A stretch of 33,130 bases of DNA, taken from positions 1 to 33,130 of the forward strand of contig JAHJHP010000077.1 of the NCBI GenBank assembly GCA_018823705.1, written 5' to 3'. Shown one piece after another: positions 7,308 to 16,699 of this stretch (position 1 is the stretch's first letter; each line of letters starts with the position of its first letter). Position numbers and translations under genes: made by a program. The notes below the pieces were generated by a model. The model was not told the DNA's origin. It did not search any database and saw only the letters and a program-made list of their open reading frames with translations. The stretch is from Candidatus Omnitrophota bacterium (GTDB lineage: Bacteria; Omnitrophota; Gorgyraeia; 2-01-FULL-45-10).

Positions 7308-8183
7308 GTGCACCTGCCGGTAATGCTTGACGAAGTCATAAGCTCTTTAAACCTAAGGCCGGGCTATACAGTGTTGGACGCCACTGTAGGTGGCGGCGGC
7401 CATGCGATTGAAATCATAAAAAAGATCTGTCCCGGCGGCAGACTTATCGGCATAGATGCCGACGTAGCTGCTCTGGCTAGAGCCGGAGAAACCCTTCAAA
7501 GTTTCGCGGGATCCTGTAGATTGATACACGATAATTTCCGGAACCTGGACGTGATTCTGGATGCAGAAGGGGTTCAAAAGCTGGACGCGTGCCTGTTGGA
7601 CGTAGGCATATCCTCGTTTCAAATAAATGACGGGGACCGGGGTTTCAGTTTTCAACATGATGCGAAACTGGATATGAGGATGGATCTCGGGTTGGAAAGA
7701 TCAGCCTGGGATGTCGTGAACCGTTACAAGGAAGAGGACCTTGCTGAGCTTATAAGAAATTACGGCGAGGAGCGTTTCGCCAGGCGCGTGGCGCGTTATA
7801 TAGTCAATGAGCGCCGCGAAAAAACGATAGATACGACCGAACAATTAAGGCTGCTTATTCACAAGGCGCTAAGGCTCAGGCGGGGCAGGATAGACCCCGC
7901 TACCAGGACTTTTCAGGCCATAAGGATCGAGGTCAATGATGAGCTGCGAGCGCTTGAAGAGGGATTGAAGAAAGCCGTAGAGCATCTGGCGCCATGCCGC
8001 AGGATTGTGGTTTTATCGTTTCATTCTTTGGAAGACAGGATAGTTAAAAATACTTTTAAGGCATACGCGGCTCGAGGGGACCTGAAGATAATTACCAAAA
8101 AACCGCAAGTTGCTTCCGATCGCGAGAGAGTCAGTAATCCGCGTTCAAGGAGCGCAAAGTTAAGGGTGGCGGAGAGGATATAG
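7308..8183 (+). CDS. rsmH: 16S rRNA (cytosine-1402-N4)-methyltransferase
   Basis: RsmH (MraW) uses S-adenosylmethionine to methylate C1402 in the decoding centre of 16S rRNA and is the usual second gene of dcw operons. The SAM site LDATVGGGGHA lies near residues 20-30, followed by IGIDAD. LDVGISSFQ and the C-terminal SFHSLEDRIVK motif are typical of the family. I place the start at GTG 7308, giving VHLPVMLDEV, the usual family start. An upstream in-frame ATG at 7245 would add 21 residues with no family likeness and would overlap the 62-residue ORF. From this start the protein has 292 residues. Confidence 0.93.
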   Translation: MHLPVMLDEVISSLNLRPGYTVLDATVGGGGHAIEIIKKICPGGRLIGIDADVAALARAGETLQSFAGSCRLIHDNFRNLDVILDAEGVQKLDACLLDVGISSFQINDGDRGFSFQHDAKLDMRMDLGLERSAWDVVNRYKEEDLAELIRNYGEERFARRVARYIVNERREKTIDTTEQLRLLIHKALRLRRGRIDPATRTFQAIRIEVNDELRALEEGLKKAVEHLAPCRRIVVLSFHSLEDRIVKNTFKAYAARGDLKIITKKPQVASDRERVSNPRSRSAKLRVAERI

Positions 8184-8188
8184 GCAAC

Positions 8189-8569
8189 ATGAGAGCATTC
8201 AGGGTATCGATCATTATAGTAAGCGCAACGGCTGTGGCGTTATTATACGTACACCAGCAGGTCGAACTCGTTAAGCTAAGCTACTCGATAGAGATCAAGG
8301 AAAAGGCCCTCAAGGATGTTCTTGACCACAATGAGGGGCTGGGATATAATATCGATAATTTAGAAGCTCCCAATCGATTGGAAGAGGCTCTTCTCGCAAA
8401 GAAAGTGGAGATCGCGTTTCCGAAGAGGGGGCATGTCGTAAGGCTGGCCAGCTCAAAGCATAAGAGAAGCGATGGCCGTCCTTATATACTGAAGGTCGCT
8501 AAGAGATACGACATATTTGCGTTTTTCGACTTCCTAACACCGAAAGCGGAAGCCCAGGTTAATCAATAA
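8189..8569 (+). CDS. ftsL: FtsL-like cell-division protein
   Basis: FtsL is a bitopic protein of the divisome that pairs with FtsB/DivIC and FtsQ and activates FtsW-FtsI. This 126-residue ORF has a short cytosolic N terminus, one membrane segment (VSIIIVSATAVALLYVHQ, about residues 6-23) and a coiled-coil-like stretch to about 60. A basic region and a hydrophobic-rich end follow. FtsL sequences are poorly conserved, so the assignment rests on architecture and on position between rsmH and ftsI, which is the standard one. It starts 5 bp after rsmH. Confidence 0.8.
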   Translation: MRAFRVSIIIVSATAVALLYVHQQVELVKLSYSIEIKEKALKDVLDHNEGLGYNIDNLEAPNRLEEALLAKKVEIAFPKRGHVVRLASSKHKRSDGRPYILKVAKRYDIFAFFDFLTPKAEAQVNQ

Positions 8570-8610
8570 TAAGCTTCGGTTGGCATTCAGTTTAAGGATT
8601 CTTTTAATTC

Positions 8611-10296
8611 GTGCATAGTGGAATCTTCAGGGCGCGGCAGTTAGCCATCTTTCTTTTTTTTCTCCTATCATTAACCCTTCTGTTAGTGCGGCTCTTCTAT
8701 CTTCAAGGCATCCAGCGCAATTTTTACTACAAAATAGCGAATGAACAGCATGTGGTCTCTACCGAGATACAGCCGCGGCGTGGAACTATCTTCGATCGTA
8801 ATATGCAGATCCTGGCCCAAAACATCAACACAGATTCCGTATTCGCGAATGCCCGTATCATAAAAGACAAAGAGGCATGCGCCAAGGCTGTAGCCGCAGC
8901 ATTGAAACTCGATGAAAAATTTGTCCTTGAAAGGATCTCCCGCGATAAAGGTTTCGTCTGGATAAAGAGAAAAATAACTTCGCAGGAATCGGCAGAGATA
9001 AAAAAACTTAAGATAAAAGGTATCGAGCTGATCGAAGAATCTAAAAGAGTATATCCTAACAAGTCTCTCGCCTGTCATCTTCTGGGCGCGGTTAATATCG
9101 ATAATAACGGGCTCGAAGGCGTAGAATATAATTATAACAATTACCTCAAAGGCCAGAGCGGATGGCTCATCTCCACCCAGGACGCTAAAAGGAAGCTTCT
9201 CGCGTTGTACGATTATGAGTTTATCCCTCCGAAGAATGGCATGAATATAGTGCTTACGATCGATGAGGTGATACAATCTATCGCCGAACGCGAGCTCCGT
9301 AAAGCATATGAAAAGCACAATGCCATGGCAGCGTCGATAGTAGTGATGGATCCGCGGACGGGCGCCATCCTGGCGCTTGCAAATCTTCCTAATTTCGACC
9401 TGAACGATCTGAATAGCAGGCAGCAGAACTCGATAAGAAACAGGGCTATAAACGATTTCTTTGAGCCCGGTAGTATCTTTAAAGTCGTGACCGCCAGTGG
9501 ATTACTGGAAGAAGGATTGGTGAAACTGACCGATAAGTTCTTTTGCGAGAACGGCGAATGGAAGCTGGGCAGTAAAGTGCTGCATGACGTCCATCCGTAC
9601 GGAATACTGACTTTTAAGGATATCATCGTAAAATCATCCAACATAGGCACTGTCAAAGCGGCCAGGCTTTTGGGGCCGAATAAGATGTACAAGTACATTA
9701 AGGCCTTCGGGTTTCTGGGCCGCACAGGCATCGATCTTCCCGGTGAAGTTACAGGGATGAATCGGCCGCCGGAAAAATGGTCTAAGGTCAGCATGAACGC
9801 GATACCCATGGGCCAGGAAGTCACTGTCACCGCTATGCAGCTAGTCACAGCCATATCGGTGATAGCCAATAACGGTTTCTATGTAAGGCCGAGGTTGGTT
9901 AAGGATATCGTTAATGAAAACGGCGAGGTGATAAAGGAATTTCCTCCGGTGCTGATCAGGAAGGTGCTAACGCCCAAAACATCCGTATATATGCGTTACA
10001 TATTGAACAGTGTTGTCGAATCCGGCACGGGGAAGAAAGCGAGGGTAGAGGAATTCAGGGTAGGCGGGAAGACCGGCACTGCCCAAAAGATAGAGGGCGG
10101 CACGTATTCACACAGCAAATTTATCGCCTCATTTATAGGATTTGCGCCTTACGATAACCCCCTCCTTGCGATAGCGGTCTCGGTCGATGAGCCGCATCCC
10201 GTGTATTATGGAGGAGATGTAGCCGCCCCTGTATTTAAAGGTGTCGTGGAAGAGACGCTTAAGTATCTGAATATAAAAGGACTTCAAGTAAATTAA
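8611..10296 (+). CDS. ftsI: Peptidoglycan transpeptidase FtsI / PBP class B
   Basis: The septal transpeptidase crosslinks peptidoglycan outside the inner membrane. A membrane anchor near residues 9-29 is followed by the PBP dimerisation domain (RGTIFDRN near 57-64) and the transpeptidase domain. The catalytic motifs are S288-I-F-K291, S342-S-N344 and K487-T-G489. No PASTA domain follows, unlike in many Gram-positive homologues. GTG 8611 is the most 5' start that fits, with AAGGA about 12 bases upstream. The pairing with ftsW further down the operon matches the usual FtsW-FtsI synthase. Confidence 0.95.
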   Translation: MHSGIFRARQLAIFLFFLLSLTLLLVRLFYLQGIQRNFYYKIANEQHVVSTEIQPRRGTIFDRNMQILAQNINTDSVFANARIIKDKEACAKAVAAALKLDEKFVLERISRDKGFVWIKRKITSQESAEIKKLKIKGIELIEESKRVYPNKSLACHLLGAVNIDNNGLEGVEYNYNNYLKGQSGWLISTQDAKRKLLALYDYEFIPPKNGMNIVLTIDEVIQSIAERELRKAYEKHNAMAASIVVMDPRTGAILALANLPNFDLNDLNSRQQNSIRNRAINDFFEPGSIFKVVTASGLLEEGLVKLTDKFFCENGEWKLGSKVLHDVHPYGILTFKDIIVKSSNIGTVKAARLLGPNKMYKYIKAFGFLGRTGIDLPGEVTGMNRPPEKWSKVSMNAIPMGQEVTVTAMQLVTAISVIANNGFYVRPRLVKDIVNENGEVIKEFPPVLIRKVLTPKTSVYMRYILNSVVESGTGKKARVEEFRVGGKTGTAQKIEGGTYSHSKFIASFIGFAPYDNPLLAIAVSVDEPHPVYYGGDVAAPVFKGVVEETLKYLNIKGLQVN

Positions 10297-10298
10297 CT

Positions 10299-11753
10299 AT
10301 GGATATCAGAAAAGTTCTTAAGGATGTGCGGGTGAGGGCCGGCGAAAATATCCGGAATGTCGATATAGATAGAATCACGGACGATTCGCGCAAGGTCCTG
10401 CCCGGAGATCTATTTGTAGCCCTAAAAGGCCATTCCCTGGATGCTTCGAAATTTGTGGACTTGGCGCTGGATGCGGGCGCAAGGGCCATCGTAACCGATA
10501 AAGAATTCGATTCACGGCCCGGTATCTCCAAGATACTGGTTGATGATACGCGCCTGGCGCTTGGCGCGATAGCGTCCAATTTTTACGGCCATCCTTCGCG
10601 TAGGCTTAAAGTCGTGGGAATAACAGGGACAAACGGCAAGACCACGGTAAGTTACCTCATCGAAAGCATCATTAAGGCTTCCGGTTGCGACGCAGGTGTT
10701 ATAGGTACGATAAATTACAGGTTAAATGGCAAGACGCTACCGGCAATAAATACGACGCCGGGCGCCCTGGCGCTCCAGGAGATGCTCCGAGAGATGGTAA
10801 GCTCAAATACCGGTTATGCGGTAATCGAGGTATCCAGTCATTCCCTGGACCAGGGAAGGGTCGATAATGTCCTGTTCGATGTCGGCGTCTTCACCAATTT
10901 AACAAGCGACCATCTCGATTACCACAAGACGATGGCGAATTATTTTAAGGCGAAGAAGAGGCTCTTTGAAAAATTGAAAGCCGAGGGTTCGGCTGTGCTT
11001 AATTTAGACGATAGTAAAGCGGCGTCCCTTAAAAAATCTATAAAAAACCGGGTGATAACTTACGGCACTAAAGGTAGGTGCGATGTCGGCGCGATAGATA
11101 TCGTGTTATCGATGGCTGGCACAAGATTTATCGCGCGCACCCCTGACGCGAAGTTCAATATACGGACCAGGCTCATAGGTATTCATAACGTATCTAATAT
11201 ACTGGCCGCTGTGAGCGTAGCGATCGCCCTTAAGATACCGGAAGAAGCCATAGTAAAAGGTATCGCGTCCATGGAGAGAGTGCCTGGCAGGCTGGAAGCT
11301 GTGGATGCGGGGCAGCAGTTCAAGGTATTTGTGGACTTCGCTCACACAGAGGACGCGCTATTTAATGTGCTCGGCCTTCTGAGAGATGTTGTGAAACGCC
11401 GCATAGTCACCGTATTCGGCTGCGGCGGAAACAGGGACAGGACGAAGAGGCCGTTGATGGGTAAAATCGCATGTAAATATTCGGATTATGTGATAGTGAC
11501 ATCGGATAACCCCCGCTTTGAAGACCCCGGAGCTATAATACGGGAGATAGAGAGCGGCATTAAAGGTAAGTTCTCAAATTACGATATAATCCCCGATCGA
11601 AAAGAAGCTATAGCTAAAGCTTTGGCTTCAGCGGCGAAAGACGATATAATAGTGATAGCGGGCAAAGGCCACGAGAGCTGTCAGATAATCAAAGACGAGA
11701 TTATTCCGTTTGACGACCGGAAGGTTGCTCTCTCAATATTGAAAAAATTATGA
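10299..11753 (+). CDS. murE: UDP-MurNAc-L-Ala-D-Glu:meso-diaminopimelate ligase
   Basis: Adds the third residue of the stem peptide in the cytosol. The ATP-binding loop GTNGKTT has Lys114. FGCGGNRDRTKRPLMG and FAHTEDAL are standard Mur-ligase motifs. D403-N-P-R406 is the signature of MurE enzymes that select meso-diaminopimelate; lysine-adding enzymes have a different residue at the arginine. The organism therefore probably has DAP-type peptidoglycan, as diderms do. The start is ATG 10299, two bases after the ftsI stop. The stop overlaps the start of murF by four bases (ATGA). Confidence 0.96.
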   Translation: MDIRKVLKDVRVRAGENIRNVDIDRITDDSRKVLPGDLFVALKGHSLDASKFVDLALDAGARAIVTDKEFDSRPGISKILVDDTRLALGAIASNFYGHPSRRLKVVGITGTNGKTTVSYLIESIIKASGCDAGVIGTINYRLNGKTLPAINTTPGALALQEMLREMVSSNTGYAVIEVSSHSLDQGRVDNVLFDVGVFTNLTSDHLDYHKTMANYFKAKKRLFEKLKAEGSAVLNLDDSKAASLKKSIKNRVITYGTKGRCDVGAIDIVLSMAGTRFIARTPDAKFNIRTRLIGIHNVSNILAAVSVAIALKIPEEAIVKGIASMERVPGRLEAVDAGQQFKVFVDFAHTEDALFNVLGLLRDVVKRRIVTVFGCGGNRDRTKRPLMGKIACKYSDYVIVTSDNPRFEDPGAIIREIESGIKGKFSNYDIIPDRKEAIAKALASAAKDDIIVIAGKGHESCQIIKDEIIPFDDRKVALSILKKL

Positions 11754-13108
11754 AGATAAGCGAGATACTGAAGATAACTGGCGGGAAGTTGTTGACCGGC
11801 GCGCGCGGCGTCGACATTGACTTGTCAAAAGTCTCGACCGATTCCAGGGACATAAAGAGAGGGGAATTTTTTATAGGCGTAAGAGGCCCAAATTACTGCG
11901 GAAGCCTATTTGCAAAAGACGCGCTTAAGAAAGGCGCGATCGGCGCTATAGTGGAGCCGAGAGACCATTCCATCGAATGCGCTGGTAAGATATTGATCAG
12001 AGTTAAGGATGCGCTGAAAGCTATGCAGGATATAGCAGCCGCGCACAGGGCGAAGTTCGGGATCCCTGTAATATGCGTCACCGGGAGTAACGGCAAGACG
12101 ACGGTGAAAGAGATGATAGCGGATGTGCTATCGTCCAAATACAGAGTTTTAAAGAATGAAGGAACTAAGAATAATCATATAGGTGTTCCGCAGACTCTTC
12201 TAAAGTTAAAGAGCGGCCATCAGATATGTGTGCTTGAGCTTGGCGCGAACCACGGCGGAGAGATCAAAACGTTATCCCGCATCGCACGGCCCACGGTCGC
12301 TGTAATTACGAATATAGGCCCGTCGCATCTTGAGTATTTTGTAGATCTGGCCGGAGTTTGCAGGGAGAAGACGTGTATCCTGGACGCCCTTAAGGCCGGC
12401 GAGGCCGCATTAATAAACGGAGATGATCCGATGCTGACTAGGGTAAGGCCCGGCAGGTTCAAATTATTGCGGTACGGATTCGATAGCTGCAATGATTTCA
12501 GGGCATCGGATGTCTCGACCGCAGGTTTCAGCCTGAAGTTCACCGTTAATGGCGCGGAAGAGTATTCTCTCAATCTGCTTGGCGCACACAATATCCATAA
12601 TTCTCTCGCGGCGATAGCTGTGGCGCGTCGATTCAATGTAAATGCGCGCTCCACAAGAAAAGCCCTGCTGAATTTTAAGCCTGCATACATGAGGCTTGAC
12701 CATTTAAAATTGAAAGGCATCTCTTTTATCAACGACTCTTATAATTCAAATCCCGCATCGATGGGGGCTGCACTCGAAGCGATAAGCGCATACCCGGCGC
12801 GGGCTAAGTGGATAGTGAGCGGTGATATGCTGGAGCTCGGAAGAGGAGCGGCGCATCTTCACCATATCGCCGGAGAGCATATTGCGGGCTCTGCCGTGAC
12901 CGGGCTATTGACATTCGGCAAGCTTTCCAGGCATACGTTATCCGGGGCGTCCGCGCGAGGCATGGAAAGGAAGAACCTGTGGCATTGCGCTACGCATGAC
13001 GAGATAGCCGATACGCTTAAGAGAATCGCCCGCTCCGGTGACATAGTGCTGATCAAGGGGTCCCGCGCGATGAAGATGGAAAAGGTCATAGAGAGAATGA
13101 AAGGTTAA
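11750..13108 (+). CDS. murF: UDP-MurNAc-tripeptide:D-Ala-D-Ala ligase
   Basis: Adds the D-Ala-D-Ala dipeptide to finish the UDP-MurNAc pentapeptide. The N-terminal UDP-binding part (STDSRDIKRGEFFIGVRG near 28-45) is followed by the ATP loop TGSNGKTT with Lys116, ELGANHGGEI, and the C-terminal NDSYNSNPASM and SGDMLELG motifs. The length of 452 residues is normal. The ATGA overlap with murE indicates coupled translation. The dipeptide is made by the Ddl encoded further down the operon. Confidence 0.96.
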   Translation: MKISEILKITGGKLLTGARGVDIDLSKVSTDSRDIKRGEFFIGVRGPNYCGSLFAKDALKKGAIGAIVEPRDHSIECAGKILIRVKDALKAMQDIAAAHRAKFGIPVICVTGSNGKTTVKEMIADVLSSKYRVLKNEGTKNNHIGVPQTLLKLKSGHQICVLELGANHGGEIKTLSRIARPTVAVITNIGPSHLEYFVDLAGVCREKTCILDALKAGEAALINGDDPMLTRVRPGRFKLLRYGFDSCNDFRASDVSTAGFSLKFTVNGAEEYSLNLLGAHNIHNSLAAIAVARRFNVNARSTRKALLNFKPAYMRLDHLKLKGISFINDSYNSNPASMGAALEAISAYPARAKWIVSGDMLELGRGAAHLHHIAGEHIAGSAVTGLLTFGKLSRHTLSGASARGMERKNLWHCATHDEIADTLKRIARSGDIVLIKGSRAMKMEKVIERMKG

Positions 13109-13109
13109 T

Positions 13110-14198
13110 ATGCTTTACTACATATTTTACCCGTTGAGAGACCTGTGGTTCGGTTTTAACGTATTCAAATATATCACATTCAGGGCCGTGATGGCCGCGC
13201 TTACCGCATTTTTAATATCTATAATATTGGCGCCCATCGTCATATCCTTGCTCAAAAAATTCAATCTTGGGCAGTATATCAGAAAAGATCACGTGGAAAA
13301 CCTCCATACGCTGACCAAACATAAAGAGGGCACTCCGACGATGGGAGGTATCCTGATAATACTGGCAATACTCATATCGACTTTACTCTGGGCGGATGTG
13401 CTGAATCAGTATGTTATCATGACCCTGGCGTCGTTCTTATTTTTAGGTTTTGTCGGATTCAGGGATGATTACATAAAGATAACCAATAAGACTAACGCCG
13501 GCCTGGGCCCCAGGGCGAAGCTGCTCTGCCAGGTAACGTTGGGTGTCGCGATAGCCCTTTACGTTATCTATTTTACGCCTATCCCTACGGATCTTGTGAT
13601 GCCGTTTGCTAAAGACTTTATTTTAAGCATGGGTATCTTTTATATAATATTCGTCGTGCTTGTCCTGACCAGTTCAAGTAATGCGGTGAATCTGACCGAC
13701 GGACTGGACGGGCTTGCGATAGGATGCACGATAATAGCGGCGCTGTCTTACGCGATATTAAGCTACGTTGCCGGTAACTTTAAATTGAGCGACTATCTGA
13801 ATGTGTACTATCTTGAAGGCGCCGGCGAACTTACCATATTCTGCGCTAGCATGATAGGCGCCGGGCTTGGCTTCTTATGGTTCAACTGTCATCCCGCTTC
13901 AGTATTTATGGGTGATACGGGATCGCTGGCGCTTGGCGGCGGGCTCGGCGTAGTCGCCATATTTATAAAGAAGGAGCTGCTCTTATTTCTGGTCGGGGGA
14001 ATATTTGTTATCGAGGCGCTTTCGGTTGTGCTGCAGATCGCATGGTTTAAGACGACAAGGAAGAGGCTCTTTCTTATGGCGCCGATACATCACCATTTTC
14101 AGCTGCTTGGCTGGAAAGAGTCGAAGATCACTATAAGGTTCTGGATAGTCGCGATAATCCTCGCTCTCTTCAGTCTGGCTACACTAAAGCTACAGTAA
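13110..14198 (+). CDS. mraY: Phospho-N-acetylmuramoyl-pentapeptide transferase
   Basis: Integral membrane enzyme that transfers phospho-MurNAc-pentapeptide to undecaprenyl phosphate to form lipid I. About ten membrane segments are visible in 362 residues. Diagnostic motifs are the start MLYYIFYPLRDL, KEGTPTMGG, NAVNLTDGLDGLAIG with the catalytic aspartates, GDTGSLALGG and PIHHHFQLLGW. The stop codon TAA shares one base with the ATG of murD. Confidence 0.97.
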   Translation: MLYYIFYPLRDLWFGFNVFKYITFRAVMAALTAFLISIILAPIVISLLKKFNLGQYIRKDHVENLHTLTKHKEGTPTMGGILIILAILISTLLWADVLNQYVIMTLASFLFLGFVGFRDDYIKITNKTNAGLGPRAKLLCQVTLGVAIALYVIYFTPIPTDLVMPFAKDFILSMGIFYIIFVVLVLTSSSNAVNLTDGLDGLAIGCTIIAALSYAILSYVAGNFKLSDYLNVYYLEGAGELTIFCASMIGAGLGFLWFNCHPASVFMGDTGSLALGGGLGVVAIFIKKELLLFLVGGIFVIEALSVVLQIAWFKTTRKRLFLMAPIHHHFQLLGWKESKITIRFWIVAIILALFSLATLKLQ

Positions 14199-15607
14199 TG
14201 GAGACGCGCGCAATGGAGCTGAAGGGTAAGCGGGTCACGGTCATAGGGCTTGGAAATAGCGGGGTGAATGCCGCGCTTCTTCTATCCAGGCACGGCGCGA
14301 AAGTCTTTGTTACCGACGCTGGCTCAAGCGCGGAGCTGAAGAAGACGAAAGACCTTCTCGCCGCTAAAAAAATCAACGTCGAGATCGGGATGCATTCGGA
14401 AGCGTTTGTTAAAGGAAGCGATCTCGTCGTGGTGAGTCCGGGCATCGAGGATTCATCGCAAAGTATCAGGTGGGCTCTCGAACATAAGATAAAGATAATA
14501 AGCGAGATGGAGCTCGGTTACCGCTTTTGCAAAGGCAGGATAATCGCTATAACCGGAACGAACGGCAAATCTACAGTAGCAATGCTTATCGGCGAGATAC
14601 TTAAGGCAAATTTCGGCGATACGGTGGTCTGCGGCAACATGGGCAATTCGCTTTGCGGCGAGGTATCTAAGATCAGGAAAGATACCTGGGTTGTTCTCGA
14701 GGTCTCTTCCGCCCAGCTCGAGCGCATCGAAAAATTCAAACCATATATAGCCATAATACTTAACGTGACAGACGACCATATGGATCGTTATAAGAATTTC
14801 TATGAATATTTTAATCACAAATTGAAGATATTTGCCAATCAGGATGAGCGCGATCTTTTGATATTGAATTATGACGCCGAGAATCTAAGGCGGCTGAAAG
14901 GGCTTACCGGATCGAGCGTCTTATTCTATGCCAAAGACAGGCTGATCGCTAATGGCCTCGATATCGCCGCGTACATAAGGGATGAATGGATCTGCTGTAT
15001 TTACGGCGAAGGCGAGAAAGAGATAGTGCATATAAACGATATCACGCTTAAGGGCGTTCATAATCTTGAGAACGTGATGGTATCGAGCCTGGTCGGTATG
15101 ATCGCCGGCGTTACGGCAAGATCTATCAGAGATACCGTAAGAAAATTTACTACGCTTGAGCACAGGTTCGAAACCGTTGCCGTTATCGATGGCGTAGAAT
15201 ATATAGATGATTCGAAGAGCACTACCGTGGATTCCACAAAGAGGGCTCTTGAATCATGCGATAAACCCGTCATCTTAATAGCCGGAGGGAAAGATAAGCA
15301 CAGTGATTATAGCGTGGTGAAGAATATAGTAGAGGATAAGGTGAGGCGCGTCGTGCTGATAGGGGAAGCGTCAGGCGTTATAAAAAAAGCATTGATCGAA
15401 AGCTCCCTCGTAGACGAGGCCGTAGACATGGATGAGGCGGTGGGCCTCGCCGGCAAGTACGCCGCCAGCGGATGGATAGTGCTGCTATCACCGATGTGCT
15501 CGAGTTTTGATATGTATAGAGATTATAAAGAGCGCGGCAATAAATTCAAAGAGGCCGTGAAGAGATTAAGCCGAAAGATTAAAGCTAGCGAAGGCCTGAA
15601 GAAATGA
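14198..15607 (+). CDS. murD: UDP-MurNAc-L-alanine:D-glutamate ligase
   Basis: Adds D-glutamate as the second residue of the stem peptide. It begins with a dinucleotide-fold-like UDP-binding domain (VIGLGNSGVNAALLL, about 14-28). The ATP loop GTNGKST has Lys124. LNVTDDHMDRY and YIDDSKSTTVDST follow. At 469 residues it is slightly longer than E. coli MurD. An in-frame ATG at 14213 would drop the first five residues. The ATGA overlap with ftsW continues the run of coupled genes. Confidence 0.95.
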   Translation: METRAMELKGKRVTVIGLGNSGVNAALLLSRHGAKVFVTDAGSSAELKKTKDLLAAKKINVEIGMHSEAFVKGSDLVVVSPGIEDSSQSIRWALEHKIKIISEMELGYRFCKGRIIAITGTNGKSTVAMLIGEILKANFGDTVVCGNMGNSLCGEVSKIRKDTWVVLEVSSAQLERIEKFKPYIAIILNVTDDHMDRYKNFYEYFNHKLKIFANQDERDLLILNYDAENLRRLKGLTGSSVLFYAKDRLIANGLDIAAYIRDEWICCIYGEGEKEIVHINDITLKGVHNLENVMVSSLVGMIAGVTARSIRDTVRKFTTLEHRFETVAVIDGVEYIDDSKSTTVDSTKRALESCDKPVILIAGGKDKHSDYSVVKNIVEDKVRRVVLIGEASGVIKKALIESSLVDEAVDMDEAVGLAGKYAASGWIVLLSPMCSSFDMYRDYKERGNKFKEAVKRLSRKIKASEGLKK

Positions 15608-16698
15608 GAAGCGTAAGAGCATCCATATTTACAATAATCGCCGTGCTGGTGGGCGTGGGCGTTGTTATGATATATTCCGCCAGCGCTATTTACGGTTACA
15701 GTAACATGCACGACAGCCTCTATTACCTGAAGAGGCATCTCATATACCTTGCAATAGGGCTGGTTCTGATGCTGGTCGCGATGTCGGTGGATCTGAAACG
15801 CGTGAAAGTATTCGCCAAGCCGATGTTGCTGGCATCGATAATATTGCTGGTACTGGTCCTGGTCCCGCATATAAGTAAAGAGATATCGGGCGCCAAACGC
15901 TGGTTCAGGCTCGGCCCGGTCAATTTTCAGCCGTCGGAGTTTGCCAAAGTAGCGATACTTATATATATGGCGGACTTTATATCCAGGAAGAAAGAACTCG
16001 TGAAGAGCTTTATACACGGATATCTTCCCGCGATGACGGTGCTTGGCTTGACTGTGGGGCTTATACTGCTGGAACCTGATCTGGGTACGGCGGTAACGAT
16101 CTCGGTCATAACAATAATGATGCTTTACGCCAGCGGGCTCAGGGTATCCTATGTTATAGCCTCGTTATTGGCCAGCCTGCCGCTGTTGTATATGCTCTTA
16201 TTCAGGGTGCCTTTCAGGAGAAAACGGCTAATGATATTTTTGAATCCGTGGGCCGATAAGCGCGGCACGGGTTTTCAGATAATCCAATCGTTTATAGCGC
16301 TCGGCTCCGGCGGTTTATTCGGCGTAGGCCTGGGGCAATCCAGGCAGAAATTATTTTACCTGCCCGCATCACACACGGATTTCATATTCTCCATAATAGG
16401 GGAGGAGCTGGGATTTTTAGGAACAGCGTCGATCGTGGTGCTTTTTATGCTATTTGTGTGGGAAGGTATGAAGGTAGTTATGAGGACTTCGGGGCTATTT
16501 GAAAAAATGCTCAGTTTCGGCATAGTGTCAACGATAGCTCTTGAAGCAATAATAAATATTGGTGTGACCGCGGGGGCTCTTCCCACGAAGGGCCTGCCGC
16601 TCCCATTCATAAGTTACGGCGGTAGCGGGCTGATATTTCATTTGATGGCAGTCGGTTTACTATTGAATGCGGCAAAAGGCTGTGAGACGGTGAGATGA
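15604..16698 (+). CDS. ftsW: Septal peptidoglycan polymerase FtsW (SEDS family)
   Basis: A SEDS-family membrane glycosyltransferase that polymerises lipid II with FtsI. About ten membrane segments are present. Family motifs are GAKRWFRLGPVNFQPSEFAK (about 98-117), ILLEPDLGTAV, HTDFIFSIIGEELGFLG and LPLPFISYGGSGL. FtsW and RodA are close relatives; the position between murD and murG in a dcw cluster argues for FtsW. It overlaps the murD stop by four bases. Confidence 0.94.
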   Translation: MRSVRASIFTIIAVLVGVGVVMIYSASAIYGYSNMHDSLYYLKRHLIYLAIGLVLMLVAMSVDLKRVKVFAKPMLLASIILLVLVLVPHISKEISGAKRWFRLGPVNFQPSEFAKVAILIYMADFISRKKELVKSFIHGYLPAMTVLGLTVGLILLEPDLGTAVTISVITIMMLYASGLRVSYVIASLLASLPLLYMLLFRVPFRRKRLMIFLNPWADKRGTGFQIIQSFIALGSGGLFGVGLGQSRQKLFYLPASHTDFIFSIIGEELGFLGTASIVVLFMLFVWEGMKVVMRTSGLFEKMLSFGIVSTIALEAIINIGVTAGALPTKGLPLPFISYGGSGLIFHLMAVGLLLNAAKGCETVR

Positions 16699-16699
16699 T

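Noticed and set aside
8683-9869. Two minus-strand ORFs of 211 and 218 codons inside ftsI
   Set aside because: They lie fully antisense to a gene with all catalytic motifs, have no ribosome-binding site that I can see, and no recognisable protein features.
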